The notes: generated by a model from the letters alone, not told the origin. A stretch of DNA of 64,000 bases from JBHOQS01 sp042408875 (GCA_042408875.1 JBHOQS010000003.1:1-64000); one strand, 5' to 3'; counted from the first letter of the stretch, positions 26,039 through 34,876 are shown. Made by a program: numbers and translations.

Positions 26039-27262
26039 ATGCAGGCACAGCCACAGTTTGACCTCCTCATCTCCGGCGGCATAGTGATTGACCCCGGCGG
26101 CGGGCACGAAGGCCGGCTGGACGTGGCGATTAGCGGTGATCGCATCGCGGCAGTGGAGCGAGACATCCCCCGCGAGGCAGCGCGGCGAGTCATCGACGCC
26201 AGTGGCAAGTACGTGACGCCGGGGCTGGTAGACCTGCACACGCATTGCTACTGGGGCGCCACCTACTGGGGTATCGAGGCCGACCCGGTCGCGGCCAGCA
26301 CTGGCGTGACCACCTGGCTGGACGTCGGCTCCTCCGGGGGGTACAACTTCCCGGCCTTCCGCCGCTTCCTGATTGAGCCGTCGCAGGTGCGTATCTACGC
26401 CCTGCTGAATATCTCGTGCATCGGCCTTACCGCCCCGACCTACGAGCTCGCCAATCCGGACTACCTGGACGTCGAGCTCGCGGCCGGGATCGGTGAGGCA
26501 AACCGCGATATCATCGTGGGCATCAAAGCCCGCATCGACCGCAACACGACCCGCGGGGTAGGCATCGAGGGCCTGCGGCGCGCTAGAGCGGCGGCCGACC
26601 GTCTGGGCGCCCCGCTGATGGTGCACATCGGCTCCGGCCCGCCGCCGCTGGAGGCGATCTTCTCCCTGCTCAAGCCAGGCGATATCCTGACCCACTGCTT
26701 TACCGGCGGCAATCACCGCATTATCAATCCGGACGGCAAGATCAAAGACTTCGTCAAGCGGCTGTGGGACCAGGGGCTCATCCTGGATATCGGGCACGGC
26801 ACGGGCAGCTTCTCGTTCGAGGTCGCCGAAGCCATGCTGGCGCAGGGATTGCTGCCCGACGTGATCTCGACAGATATCCACCAGATGAGCATCCAGGGCC
26901 CCATGTTCGACATGCCGACGACGCTCTCCAAGTTTTTGAACCTGGGCCTAAGCCTGACCGAGGTGATCGAGCGGGCGACGGTCCGGCCGGCACGGGCTAT
27001 TGGCCTGACCGACCTCGGTACGCTGACGCCCGGCAAATCAGCCGACGTGGCGGTGTTCGAGTTGCAGGAGGGGGAGTACACGTTCTACGATGTCTTCGTG
27101 GAGCCGCGCCGAGGCACGAAGCGGCTGGTGAACGTCGTGACGGTCTGCCGTGGCAGGGTGCTGGAGCGCGTGCCGTCGCGGCCGCTCCAGCCGTGGGCGG
27201 CGCTGCCAAAGCACCAGAAACAGTTCCAGCAGCCGGGGCCGTGGCTGGAGCGAGTGCGATAG
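26039..27262 (+). CDS. Amidohydrolase/deacetylase family metallohydrolase
   Basis: A 407-residue metal-dependent hydrolase of the amidohydrolase superfamily. The strand-one metal motif is HTH (His67 and His69) in PGLVDLHTHC. GIKARIDRN near residue 160 supplies the lysine that is carboxylated in relatives, followed by the later metal histidines MVHIG and THCFTGG and STDIH near 280. The C-terminus has the usual GTLTPGKSADVAVF. It is closest by eye to the deacetylase/dihydroorotase-like subgroup; the substrate may be an N-acyl compound. ggaggg precedes ATG 26039. It is upstream of dapA, 116 bases apart, possibly one operon. Confidence 0.85.
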   Translation: MQAQPQFDLLISGGIVIDPGGGHEGRLDVAISGDRIAAVERDIPREAARRVIDASGKYVTPGLVDLHTHCYWGATYWGIEADPVAASTGVTTWLDVGSSGGYNFPAFRRFLIEPSQVRIYALLNISCIGLTAPTYELANPDYLDVELAAGIGEANRDIIVGIKARIDRNTTRGVGIEGLRRARAAADRLGAPLMVHIGSGPPPLEAIFSLLKPGDILTHCFTGGNHRIINPDGKIKDFVKRLWDQGLILDIGHGTGSFSFEVAEAMLAQGLLPDVISTDIHQMSIQGPMFDMPTTLSKFLNLGLSLTEVIERATVRPARAIGLTDLGTLTPGKSADVAVFELQEGEYTFYDVFVEPRRGTKRLVNVVTVCRGRVLERVPSRPLQPWAALPKHQKQFQQPGPWLERVR

Positions 27263-27378
27263 CTGCACGCCGCGCAGGCTCTGGCTGGACGCATGGGTGG
27301 CGCGGCCGAGGATGCCGCAAAGTGCGCATCTGACTGCAAGACTAGATGCGGGGCCGTACAAAAACGGGAGAGGCTACG

Positions 27379-28317
27379 ATGGCGAGCGCAACGACCGATT
27401 TCGGACGGCTGATCACAGCGATGGTGACCCCCTACGACCGCGAGGGGCGCGTTGACTACGAGCAGGCGGTGCGGCTGGCCCGCGCGCTGGTCGAGAACGG
27501 CACGGACTCGGTGGTGGTCTCGGGCACGACCGGCGAGTCGCCCTGCCTGTCCGAAGAGGAGAAACTGACCCTCTTCCGCGAGATCGTGCAGGGGCTGCGC
27601 GGCACCGGCGGCAAGGTGATCGCCGGCACGGGGAACTACAACACGCAGGAGAGCATCGAGCTCACCGAGAAGGCCGACCGCGTGGGGGTAGACGGCTTTC
27701 TCTTGGTGGTGCCGTACTATAACAACCCGCCGCAGGAAGGGCTCTATCGCCACTTCAAGGCCATTGCCGCCTGCACTGAGAAGCCGTGCATCTTGTACAA
27801 CGTCCCCTCGCGCACGGTGCGTAACATGGAGGCGGCGACCGTGGCGCGGCTGGCCGAGGTGCCGAACATCGTGGGTGTAAAGGAGGCATCCGGCAACCTG
27901 GACCAGATCGCCGAGATCATCCGCACGACGCCGCCCGGCTTCCGCGTCTGGAGCGGCAATGATTCTGACACGTTTAACATCGTCTGCCTGGGCGGCTACG
28001 GCGTCGTCTCGGTGGCCAGCCATCTGATCGGGCGGCAGATCAAAGAGATGATCCAGCGCGCCGTCGCAGGCGATCTGCAGACTGCCGCGCGCATGCACCT
28101 CGAGCAGCTGCCGCTGGCGCGGGCGCTGTTCCCGCCGGTGTCGCCGGTGGCGTCGCCGTCAGCGATCAAGGCGGCGCTCAACATGTGCGGCTTCTACGTG
28201 GGCGGCCTGCGCCTGCCCTTGATCGAGCTGCCGGAGGCCGCACAGGCAAGCCTGCGCCGCGTGCTGGAAGGCTATCAGCTCGATAGCTATCTCTCGCTCC
28301 GGCAGGCCGTGGCTTGA
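27379..28317 (+). CDS. dapA: 4-hydroxy-tetrahydrodipicolinate synthase
   Basis: A 312-residue TIM-barrel lyase of the DapA/NanA family. The substrate-binding GTTGESPCLS is near residue 48, the catalytic tyrosine in ILYNVPSRT is near 144, and the Schiff-base lysine is in VGVKEASGN near 170. These features suit condensation of pyruvate with aspartate semialdehyde in lysine and diaminopimelate synthesis. The start at ATG 27379 has cgggagagg upstream. Because the upstream gene is a hydrolase and the region is rich in sugar catabolism, a keto-sugar-acid aldolase of the same family is the main alternative. Confidence 0.88.
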   Translation: MASATTDFGRLITAMVTPYDREGRVDYEQAVRLARALVENGTDSVVVSGTTGESPCLSEEEKLTLFREIVQGLRGTGGKVIAGTGNYNTQESIELTEKADRVGVDGFLLVVPYYNNPPQEGLYRHFKAIAACTEKPCILYNVPSRTVRNMEAATVARLAEVPNIVGVKEASGNLDQIAEIIRTTPPGFRVWSGNDSDTFNIVCLGGYGVVSVASHLIGRQIKEMIQRAVAGDLQTAARMHLEQLPLARALFPPVSPVASPSAIKAALNMCGFYVGGLRLPLIELPEAAQASLRRVLEGYQLDSYLSLRQAVA

Positions 28318-28729
28318 CGGGCTCTCGGCGCATTCCCCCTCAGCCGGCACGCCAGAGCGGAACGCCCCGGCGGCCGGGGCGGGGAAACGATCGTGGAGCT
28401 CGGCAGGGGTCAGCGTGCCGGCCAGAGCCACACCAATGCCTGGTGCAGAACACTCCTTGAACCTGACGTCACAGCTACCTGCGGCTTGCTCGATCTGTGG
28501 CTTCAAATCGCGAGAAAGCGCGGGCTCGCTGTGCCATCGCAGAAGATCTGCTCGTTCGCCCGCTGCACGATCGGCCCGGCTACGATGTTGAGGTTTACCC
28601 TCTGCGCACCCGGCGACACCTCCCGTGCCGCTTGCATCCAGGCGCTTGCATCCAGGCATCGAAGAGACGTACGCGGCGGGAATAAGCAGATCGACCGTTG
28701 CCGGCCGCGCCCGCTTGACCACGAGACCG
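28318..28729. other. Intergenic region, about 410 bp, no gene recognised
   Basis: This lies between dapA (plus) and the PRC-barrel gene (minus). The only structure I can point to is an exact 14-bp tandem duplication, gcttgcatccaggc at 28630-28643 and 28644-28657. Open frames cross it on both strands, but their translations match no family I know. Confidence 0.45.
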
Positions 28730-29232
28730 CTACTGCGGCAGCAGTGGACGGCTGCCTTCCGCGGCAACGGCGCTGCGCGCGGCCGGGACAATCATAACTT
28801 CGCGGCTGCAGGCGATGATCTCACTCGGGCGGCTGAGGCCGCTTGAACCCAGCCAGCGCTGCCAAAATGGTGCCGCTAGTTCGTAGGCCTCGACGACCAG
28901 AGCGTCGGCATCCATATACGCGTCGGCAAGATAGCCGACCCGATCACCGCGATCAGTGAGCACCTCCAGTCCGACCAGCGCTTCGAGGTCAATCCGCCGG
29001 TCATCGTCGCCCAGCGGCACGGCGGGCTCGCAGTCGCCCGGATCAAGCATCACCGCATGCCGTCCGATGCGACGCACCCGCTGGGCCGAGATGCGCAGCG
29101 GCGACGCCCAGCGTGGCTGCATATCGAGAGCGTCGAGGTGGGCTGCCGTCGGATCGATCAGCACCCCGCTGATCTCGCCCAGGATACGCGCCTGAAAAGA
29201 TCCACCGCAGGCTGGCGGAGAAGTTTTGTCAC
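28730..29232 (-). pseudogene. PRC-barrel domain protein, apparently frameshifted near its N-terminus
   Basis: The frame 28730-29164 encodes 144 residues with a clear PRC-barrel segment (LVGLEVLTDRGDRVGYLADAY) and, before it, an incomplete first barrel starting LGEISGVLIDPTAAHLD. Upstream, the natural N-terminus (VTKLLRQPAVDLF, from GTG 29232) lies in another frame. Joining them needs one extra base near 29192, around a ttttcagg run. Two PRC barrels in tandem are common in small bacterial photosynthetic-reaction-centre-like and RNA-processing proteins. Either the gene is decaying or the base call is wrong. If it is intact from ATG 29164, it lacks the first beta strands. It is divergent from the Crp/Fnr gene. 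Confidence 0.55.
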
Positions 29233-29446
29233 CGGTACACGCACCGGCGCTGCCAGTTCCACCGGAGCTCGCTCCTGTACCGGAGATGGATGTCGCTGTA
29301 CAGCACCCATCGCATCCTCACCCGGTGTGTTGCCAGCGTACTGGGCAAGTACAATACCAGCGGTCCATCGCTGCCAGCCGTTTGTAGAAGCGGTGCACAC
29401 GGCTGGCTCTAGCTACCCGAAAGTCCTGAGGAGCCTAGTCAGTGCA

Positions 29447-29476
29447 TTGACAAGGCAGGTAGATATTGCCTACAAC
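29447..29476 (+). promoter_or_regulatory. Promoter candidate of the Crp/Fnr gene
   Basis: TTGACA (29447-29452) and TACAAC (29471-29476) are separated by 18 bases, about 30 bases before the gene start. The spacer contains ggca-n9-tgcc (29454-29470), a symmetric site that could be used for autoregulation. Inference only. Confidence 0.4.
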
Positions 29477-29507
29477 GGGGTGTAAGGAGCAGAGGAGGAG
29501 GGGGTTG

Positions 29508-30191
29508 ATGGGGTACGAGACACTGTTGGCGAAGCAAGCGCTCTTCGCCGGGTGTAGCCTGGCCCAGCTTACGGAGCTGGCGCGCAAGCTCCAGCCGCGC
29601 AGCTATCGGGAGGGCGACGTGATCTTCTACATGGGCGACCCCGGCACCGGGCTCTATCTGGTGACCAGGGGGACGGTCAAAGTGAGCCTGGAGAGCGCCG
29701 ACGGGCAGGAGACCATGGTGGCGTTGATCCTGCCGGGCGACCTCTTCGGTGAGCTCGCCGTGCTGGACGGTGGACCGCGCTCGGCGACTGCTGTGGCCAT
29801 GGAGCCGGTGGAGGCGCTCTTCCTGCGCCGCGAGGATTTCGTGGACTTCATCGAGCACACGCCGGGCATGGCTATGCGCGTGATCAGCATGCTCTGTCGC
29901 CGCCTGCGCCAGACCGATGAACTGCTCGGTGACCTGGTTTTCTATAATGTATCCGGCCGGGTGGCTAAGAAGCTGCTGGAGCTCGCCCGCACGCATGGCG
30001 TGCGGGCGAACGGTGGGGTAGCGATCCGCTTGCCACTGACCCAGCAGGAGCTGGCGAACCTGGTTGGCTCCTCGCGGGAAAGCGTCAACAAGGTGATGCG
30101 CTACTTCCGTGAGCGGCGCTACCTCAGCATCGACCGCCGGCATATCACGCTTCACCAGCCGGAGCAGCTTGAGGCGCTGACGGCACTGTAA
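29508..30191 (+). CDS. Crp/Fnr family transcriptional regulator
   Basis: A 227-residue regulator. The N-terminal cyclic-nucleotide-binding-like beta roll (about 10-130) includes YREGDVIFYMGDPGTGLYLV and LPGDLFGELAVLDGGPRSATAVA, the latter resembling the phosphate-binding cassette of CRP (GELA and RSATA). The C-terminal winged helix (about 145-227) has LPLTQQELANLVGSSRESV as the helix-turn-helix. No cysteine cluster typical of FNR is present, so a cyclic nucleotide ligand is plausible. The ATG at 29508 has an excellent aggaggaggggg site. Its last 47 bases overlap the 3' end of the convergent uracil-DNA glycosylase gene. Confidence 0.92.
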   Translation: MGYETLLAKQALFAGCSLAQLTELARKLQPRSYREGDVIFYMGDPGTGLYLVTRGTVKVSLESADGQETMVALILPGDLFGELAVLDGGPRSATAVAMEPVEALFLRREDFVDFIEHTPGMAMRVISMLCRRLRQTDELLGDLVFYNVSGRVAKKLLELARTHGVRANGGVAIRLPLTQQELANLVGSSRESVNKVMRYFRERRYLSIDRRHITLHQPEQLEALTAL

Positions 30192-30855
30192 CGGCTCCGG
30201 CGGGATCCTGCCTGGCCAGCCAGTCGCGCACGTGCGCCAGCGCCCGGTCGAGCAGGGCACGATGCCGGGGATCGTTCAGCCAGCGGCTTCGCCCGCTCGG
30301 GTGTGGCAGGGGCACGTAGAGCCGCCCGCCGTCCTCGTAGATTGTGCCGACGAGTTCCTCTAGGCGCCGCTGCGCTGCTCCCGGCACAAATGTATCGATA
30401 GCCATCTTTCCGACTAGCAGCACCAGCCGCGGCTGGATGATGGCGAGCTCGGCGTCCAGAAGCGGGCGGCAGAGCGCACATTCCTGCGGGGACGGCCGGC
30501 GGTCTCCAGAGCGCGCCAGCCCAGGAAAGCAGCGCGTCAGCGACGTGAGGAACACGCGGCGCTCAAAGTCCGGCGGCGCGAGGCCGGCGCGCTCGAGCCA
30601 GGCGCGCAGCACGCGTCCCCCGGGGCCGGAGAAGTGGCGCCGGCGCGCTGCGGAAATTCGACCAGGCGCCTGCCCGATCAGCACGATGTCTGCCGTGGGC
30701 AGATTGTGAAACAGCGGGCAGGCGCGCGGGATGTACCCTCGTTCCTCGCAGGCGCGACAGGCCAACACCTGCTGTTCAAGCCGCCGCAGCGCCTCGGCGC
30801 GGGTCAGCAGGGTAGTGTGCGTAACAGCTGTGTCGTGCGGTTGCATCGCTCCCAT
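30145..30855 (-). CDS. Uracil-DNA glycosylase superfamily protein (family 4/5-like)
   Basis: A 236-residue (or 232 from the second Met) DNA repair protein that should remove uracil from DNA. It has CRACEERG (about residue 33) and further cysteines (CPLF, CFPG, CALC) that could bind a 4Fe-4S cluster, the active-site motif VLIGQAPGRISA, and the C-terminal PLPHPSGRSRW corresponding to motif 2. GQAPG instead of GEAPGxDED sets it apart from classic family 4. The gene is convergent with the Crp/Fnr gene and overlaps it by 47 bases, so the C-terminal tail is encoded antisense to that regulator's end. Confidence 0.82.
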   Translation of the reverse strand: MGAMQPHDTAVTHTTLLTRAEALRRLEQQVLACRACEERGYIPRACPLFHNLPTADIVLIGQAPGRISAARRRHFSGPGGRVLRAWLERAGLAPPDFERRVFLTSLTRCFPGLARSGDRRPSPQECALCRPLLDAELAIIQPRLVLLVGKMAIDTFVPGAAQRRLEELVGTIYEDGGRLYVPLPHPSGRSRWLNDPRHRALLDRALAHVRDWLARQDPAGAVTVPSAPQAAPAGEA

Positions 30856-30870
30856 GGCTCTTCCAGAGAA

Positions 30871-30936
30871 AGGCGTCTAGAGAGGTCGAGAGGCGTTTAG
30901 AGAGGTCGCGCCCAGCAGGGCGGCAGTACCCTGCTG
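30871..30936. repeat. 20-bp tandem repeat and stem-loop upstream of cysE
   Basis: aggcgtctagagaggtcgag (30871-30890) is followed by aggcgtttagagaggtcgcg (30891-30910), 18 of 20 identical. Next, cagcaggg (30913-30920) and ccctgctg (30929-30936) form a perfect 8-bp stem with an 8-base loop. They lie between the divergent glycosylase and cysE genes. Confidence 0.65.
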
Positions 30937-31097
30937 CCCCGTACATATCATCGCGCTGCGAGTCCTGCGAGAAGACCGCGGCACAGTTGCCGTCTCCGGT
31001 ACACTGCGCTAGGATAACACCGACAGGGCGTGTACGACACCGGCGAACTTCGGTTATCTGCTGTGATCTGGAACGGTGTGGCGCACTGCGGTGAGGT

Positions 31098-31772
31098 ATG
31101 TTCTCGACCCTGCGTGCTGACATTCGAGCGATCTTTGAGCGCGATCCAGCCGCGGTGAATATCATCGAAGTGCTGCTGGCGTACCCTGGCCTGCACGCTA
31201 TCCTGTTCCATCGCGTGGCGCACTGGCTGCACCGCCGTGGCGTGCCTGTCATCCCGCGGCTCATCTCTCACCTGAGCCGGTTCCTCACCGGGATCGAGAT
31301 TCACCCGGGGGCGCGCATCGGCAAGGGCTTCTTCATCGATCACGGTATGGGGGTAGTCATTGGGGAGACAACCGAGATCGGCGACAATGTCACGCTCTAC
31401 CAGGGTGTGACGCTGGGCGGCACCGGCAAAGAGCGCGGCAAGCGCCATCCGACCATCGGCAACGATGTAGTGATCTCTGCCGGGGCAAAGATCCTCGGGG
31501 CAATCACTATCGGCGATGGGTCGAAGATCGGCGCCGGCGCCGTGGTGCTACGGGATGTCCCGCCATACTCGACCGCTGTGGGTGTGCCAGCCCGCGTGGT
31601 CGCTCGCCGCGATCCAGTCACCGGCTCGACGACCCGCGTCGAGCATCTGCCCGATCCGGAGTACGAGGCGATCCAGGAGCTGCGGCAGAAGGTCGCCGAG
31701 TTGGAAGCCCGCCTGCGTGAGCTCGAGGAGAAGCATCAGAGCGTCCGCGAGCACGTCTCCCTCATGCGCTGA
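31098..31772 (+). CDS. cysE: Serine O-acetyltransferase
   Basis: A 224-residue enzyme that acetylates serine from acetyl-CoA as the first step of cysteine synthesis. A short N-terminal helical part is followed by the left-handed beta-helix built of hexapeptide repeats, with the catalytic DHGMGVVIGETTEIGDN block (about 77-93) and GVTLGGTGKERGKRHPTIG. The C-terminal approximately 40 residues are a charged helix (QELRQKVAELEARLRELEE), an added coiled coil. It is preceded by ggtgagg. The stop codon lies in an exact 10-bp tandem duplication (catgcgctga at 31763-31772 and 31773-31782), and rlmB follows at once. Confidence 0.93.
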   Translation: MFSTLRADIRAIFERDPAAVNIIEVLLAYPGLHAILFHRVAHWLHRRGVPVIPRLISHLSRFLTGIEIHPGARIGKGFFIDHGMGVVIGETTEIGDNVTLYQGVTLGGTGKERGKRHPTIGNDVVISAGAKILGAITIGDGSKIGAGAVVLRDVPPYSTAVGVPARVVARRDPVTGSTTRVEHLPDPEYEAIQELRQKVAELEARLRELEEKHQSVREHVSLMR

Positions 31773-31795
31773 CATGCGCTGAGGTGTACCCGCGC

Positions 31796-32566
31796 ATGGA
31801 ACTCATCTGGGGCCGTAACCCCGTTTACGAGGCGCTGCACGGCCGCCGGCGTGTGCGTCGCGTCTACGTCGCGGAGGGCGTGCGTCCGTCCCCGGAGATC
31901 ATCCGCTTGCTCGATGCAGTCGCCCAGCGCGGTGTCCCGCTGGAGCGCCTGCCCCGCGCTGAGCTGGACCGCTTGCTGCGCCGTAGCGACCACCAGGGCG
32001 TTGCTGCTGCCGTGGACCCCTATCCCTACGTGAGCCTGGACGAGCTCCTGCCCCAGCCAGGCGACCCTGATCCGCTCTACCTCGCGCTGGACGAACTCCA
32101 GGATCCCCAGAACTTTGGCACGCTGCTGCGCACGGCCGAGGCAGTACAGGTGCGCGGTGTACTCTTCCCGGCGCACCGCTCCGTCGAGGTCACCGGGGCA
32201 GTGTGCAAGGCCTCCGCTGGCGCCGTCGAGCACCTGCTGATCAGCCGGGTGACGAACCTCGTGCAGGCTCTCGCACGGTTGCAAGAGATGGGTGTCTGGG
32301 TCTTCGGACTGGAGGCTGGCGGCCAGGACGCGTTCGATCGGATTGACTGGCGCCTGCCGGTGTGCATCGTCGTGGGCAGTGAGGGGGAAGGGTTAGGCCG
32401 GCTGGTGCGGCGGCAGTGTGACCGCCTGGTGTCGCTGCCGATGGCCGGCAGGATCAACTCGCTGAACGCCGCTGTGGCCGGCTCGATCGTGCTCTACCAC
32501 GCCTGGCGATCACGCGCAGTAGCGAGCTGTACTGGCCAGGATACAGCCGCGCCGCGGCGTGCCTAG
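31796..32566 (+). CDS. rlmB: 23S rRNA (guanosine-2'-O)-methyltransferase RlmB-like (TrmH/SpoU)
   Basis: A 256-residue SPOUT methyltransferase. The N-terminal substrate-binding domain starts MELIWGRNPVYEAL. The knotted catalytic domain has motif 1 LDELQDPQNFGTLLRTAEA (about 98-116), motif 2 VVGSEGEGLGRLV (about 192) and motif 3 LPMAGRINSLNAAVAGSIVL (about 218). The ATG at 31796 is used because gaggtg sits nine bases upstream. GTG 31784 is an in-frame alternative. It follows cysE by 23 bases, which is common for these two genes near cysS, but no cysS is seen here. Confidence 0.92.
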   Translation: MELIWGRNPVYEALHGRRRVRRVYVAEGVRPSPEIIRLLDAVAQRGVPLERLPRAELDRLLRRSDHQGVAAAVDPYPYVSLDELLPQPGDPDPLYLALDELQDPQNFGTLLRTAEAVQVRGVLFPAHRSVEVTGAVCKASAGAVEHLLISRVTNLVQALARLQEMGVWVFGLEAGGQDAFDRIDWRLPVCIVVGSEGEGLGRLVRRQCDRLVSLPMAGRINSLNAAVAGSIVLYHAWRSRAVASCTGQDTAAPRRA

Positions 32567-32709
32567 CCCCGGCCACCCGGCCACTTGCGCGCCCTGCGCC
32601 GACGACCAAGCGCCGCTCTTCACGGAAGAGCCCGGAGCAGAAGCTGGATGCCTAGTACAGCGCGCCGGCAGGCTAGCATTGATCATGCCGGCCCGGGCTC
32701 CCGGCAAGC

Positions 32710-33135
32710 TCAAGGAACGGCTCGAGAGGAGCTGGCCTCATCCTCCTCCAGACGCCGCCAGAGCTCGGCGAGCTCCCGTTCGACGCGCTCGAGCTCCAGC
32801 ATCGCCCGACGGTGCTGCGCCACGCGAGCCTCATCGATCTGGCCAGTCATCTGCTCGAGTGCGGTTGGGTGTGCCGTATGGTGGACGATCTCCTGCCAGT
32901 GCCGTTGCTCGTGTTCGAGTTCTTCGTAGCGCTCCACCTTCGGGCGTAGCTCAGCGAGTTCGCGGCCGATACGCTCGAGCTCTGCCAGGGCCCGGTGGTA
33001 ACGCGCCACGCGGGCCTCATCGACGGTCCCGGTCATTTTCTCGAGCTCCGTTGGGTGCTCACTGAGAGCCAGGATGTGGTGCCAGCGCTCCTGCTCCCGC
33101 TGGAGGGTCTCGTACCGCTCCAACACACCCGCCAT
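32710..33135 (-). CDS. Coiled-coil protein made of two copies of a roughly 60-residue unit
   Basis: A 141-residue, highly charged helical protein of unknown function. The unit RYETLQREQERWHHIL..HPTELEKMTGTVDEARVARYHRALAELERIGRELAEL is repeated as RYEELEHEQRHWQEIV..HPTALEQMTGQIDEARVAQHRRAMLELERVERELAEL. The two copies are about 65 % identical and each holds the same HPTxLExMTGxxDEARVAxxxRA core. The start at 33135 has aaggag eight bases upstream, and ATG 33159 would add MSTRRSRR. Likely cytoplasmic. I do not recognise the family. It is alone, on the minus strand after rlmB (convergent). Confidence 0.6.
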   Translation of the reverse strand: MAGVLERYETLQREQERWHHILALSEHPTELEKMTGTVDEARVARYHRALAELERIGRELAELRPKVERYEELEHEQRHWQEIVHHTAHPTALEQMTGQIDEARVAQHRRAMLELERVERELAELWRRLEEDEASSSRAVP

Positions 33136-33457
33136 GCGCCTGCTCCTTCTCGTACTCACATGATGGCCCTGTACCGTGGCCCCGTGCTGCAGGCCCGCCG
33201 CCTTCTCGTCTGCCAGTCTAAAACAACTCCCACATAAGTACTATAACACAACAATTCCAGGGCCATCCCGGCCATGGTCGCGGCGCTCCTGCCGGTCAGA
33301 CCAGGAAACGCCTGATGTTCCGCTCGCGCTGGAGCGGGGCGCGACCTCTGAGCCAGGAAGGTATGCCGGCGAACACGGCCTCAGTGCCGCTATCCGACCT
33401 GCACCGCCTGCCAGAGAGCTACATCGAATACAGGCACTCTGGACAGGAGGGTGCCAT
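33136..33457. other. Intergenic region, about 320 bp, no gene recognised
   Basis: This sits upstream of the coiled-coil gene and downstream of a binding-protein gene, both on the minus strand. A short AT-rich part (33220-33255) reads gttatagtac on the minus strand, a possible -10 for the coiled-coil gene. Nothing else stands out. Confidence 0.35.
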
Positions 33458-34774
33458 TCATGGATTTCTTCTGTTCCACTCGTCCAGGATGACCTGCATG
33501 TCACGCTGGGCCTTTTGCAGGGCCGCCTCGGCCGGCAGCTTCGCCTCCGGCCCTAGCCACTCCGCCACCGCTGTATTGTACGCCCGGCTCAGGTTCGTGT
33601 ACTCAGGATGTGGGATGATCGGCGGTGCGTACTGCGCAGCTCGCACGAATGCCTGCTGATTCTTCGGGCGCGGGTCGCTGCTGGGTGGCACGAAGACTTC
33701 CTGGGCGACCTTGATCAGCGCCGGAATGATGTGTCCCTGGCTGCCGGCCCACCGGAGGTGCTCCGGGCCAACCAGCCAGGCCGCGAAATCCGCCGCTGGA
33801 CCTTCATTCGGCGTTCCGTCCACGACGAAGATTTCCTCGACGCCCAGGAACGCCCCCTTCGCTCGGCGGCCGCCCAGCGTGAGTGACGGCACCTCGACGA
33901 TATCCCAGTCGAAGGTAGCCTGGCGGAAGGGGTCCAGGCCCCAGGTGCCTCCCACGTACATGGCGCAGCGGCCGTTCTGGAAGATCGGCAGCAGCCCGAT
34001 CTCGCTGTATTCCTTCTGGGTCGGGTTCGCGCCGTGCGTCTCCCACAGCTCACGCATCAGCTTCAGCATGGCCAGCGTCGCCGAATTATCGATGATCACC
34101 TTCGTGGCGTCTGCGTTAAGCCAGCCACCGCCATACGCCACCGGCCAGAAGTTCGAGTAGAACGAGGCCATGATGCCCCAGATCTTGCTCCCGCCTTCGC
34201 CGCGGGTGAGACGCTTGGCCTTGGCGATCGCCTCCTCCCATGTCCAGTCATCTGCCGGCGGGCGTTCCCCCACCTCATTGAGCTGCTGCTTGTTGTAGAA
34301 GACAGCGGTGGTATTGAGGCCCATCGGCATGGCGAGCATCTTGCCGCGGAACTTCTGCGCCTCGACGATGGTGGGGAAGTAGTCGGAGAGCTTAAGCTTG
34401 CGGCTTGACATGAGCGGCTCGACGGCTTTGAAATTCTGCCAGAACGCGTGGATGCCCACGCCGAACCAGCCCAGGTCGAGCTGGCCACCACCGGCCAGCG
34501 TCGTCAGGATCTTCTCGGTGGGATTGGTGTTCCAGAGCGGCTCGATGGTAACGTGGGGGTTTGCCTTCTGGTAAGTCTGGATAGCCCATTCCGCCCACGC
34601 CCGCTTCGGCGGCGTATACTCCGGCCACTCGAACACCAGCTTCACCGGCCGGGCGGTGGGCTGCGCATCGCCCCTGCCAGGCGGCGCGCCGCCCGGCCGG
34701 CACGCCGCCAGCAGCCCTGCGGCGGCGAGCCCGGGAATCGCTTTCCGGCGCGTGAGTTTGCTGCGCTGCACCAT
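33458..34774 (-). CDS. Extracellular solute-binding lipoprotein, family 1
   Basis: A 438-residue exported binding protein. The signal has twin arginines (LTRRKAIPGLAAAG) and the lipobox LLAAC near residue 25. The mature part shows family 1 features (KLVFEWPEYTPPKRAWAEWAIQTYQK, TTLAGGGQLDLGWFGVG, FYNKQQLNEVG, GGTWGLDPF). The start at 34774 is supported by gaggagatacc directly upstream, and longer in-frame versions run into low-complexity AT-rich DNA. No ABC permease or ATPase genes flank it. It is one of five such orphan proteins here. Confidence 0.87.
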   Translation of the reverse strand: MVQRSKLTRRKAIPGLAAAGLLAACRPGGAPPGRGDAQPTARPVKLVFEWPEYTPPKRAWAEWAIQTYQKANPHVTIEPLWNTNPTEKILTTLAGGGQLDLGWFGVGIHAFWQNFKAVEPLMSSRKLKLSDYFPTIVEAQKFRGKMLAMPMGLNTTAVFYNKQQLNEVGERPPADDWTWEEAIAKAKRLTRGEGGSKIWGIMASFYSNFWPVAYGGGWLNADATKVIIDNSATLAMLKLMRELWETHGANPTQKEYSEIGLLPIFQNGRCAMYVGGTWGLDPFRQATFDWDIVEVPSLTLGGRRAKGAFLGVEEIFVVDGTPNEGPAADFAAWLVGPEHLRWAGSQGHIIPALIKVAQEVFVPPSSDPRPKNQQAFVRAAQYAPPIIPHPEYTNLSRAYNTAVAEWLGPEAKLPAEAALQKAQRDMQVILDEWNRRNP

Positions 34775-34796
34775 CGGTATCTCCTCGCTGCTTGTC

Positions 34797-34876
34797 GCGC
34801 TCTTACTAAGAAATACAATTTTAGTCTTAACCTTAATCTTAACTGTAATAAACATTAAACATAATACAACAGTAGA
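34797..34876. repeat. AT-rich island upstream of a binding-protein gene
   Basis: On the minus strand this 80-base tract contains repeated ttaagnn units (gttaagattaaggttaagactaaaatt) and aatgttta. It lies 20-100 bases before the start codon, so it may house the promoter. The rest of 34775-35146 shows only scattered gtactgc repeats (35071-35092) and no gene. Confidence 0.55.

Noticed and set aside
28159..28797. Overlapping frames on both strands after dapA
   Set aside because: GC-rich composition gives long frames by chance. They overlap dapA or the tandem repeat and have no family features.
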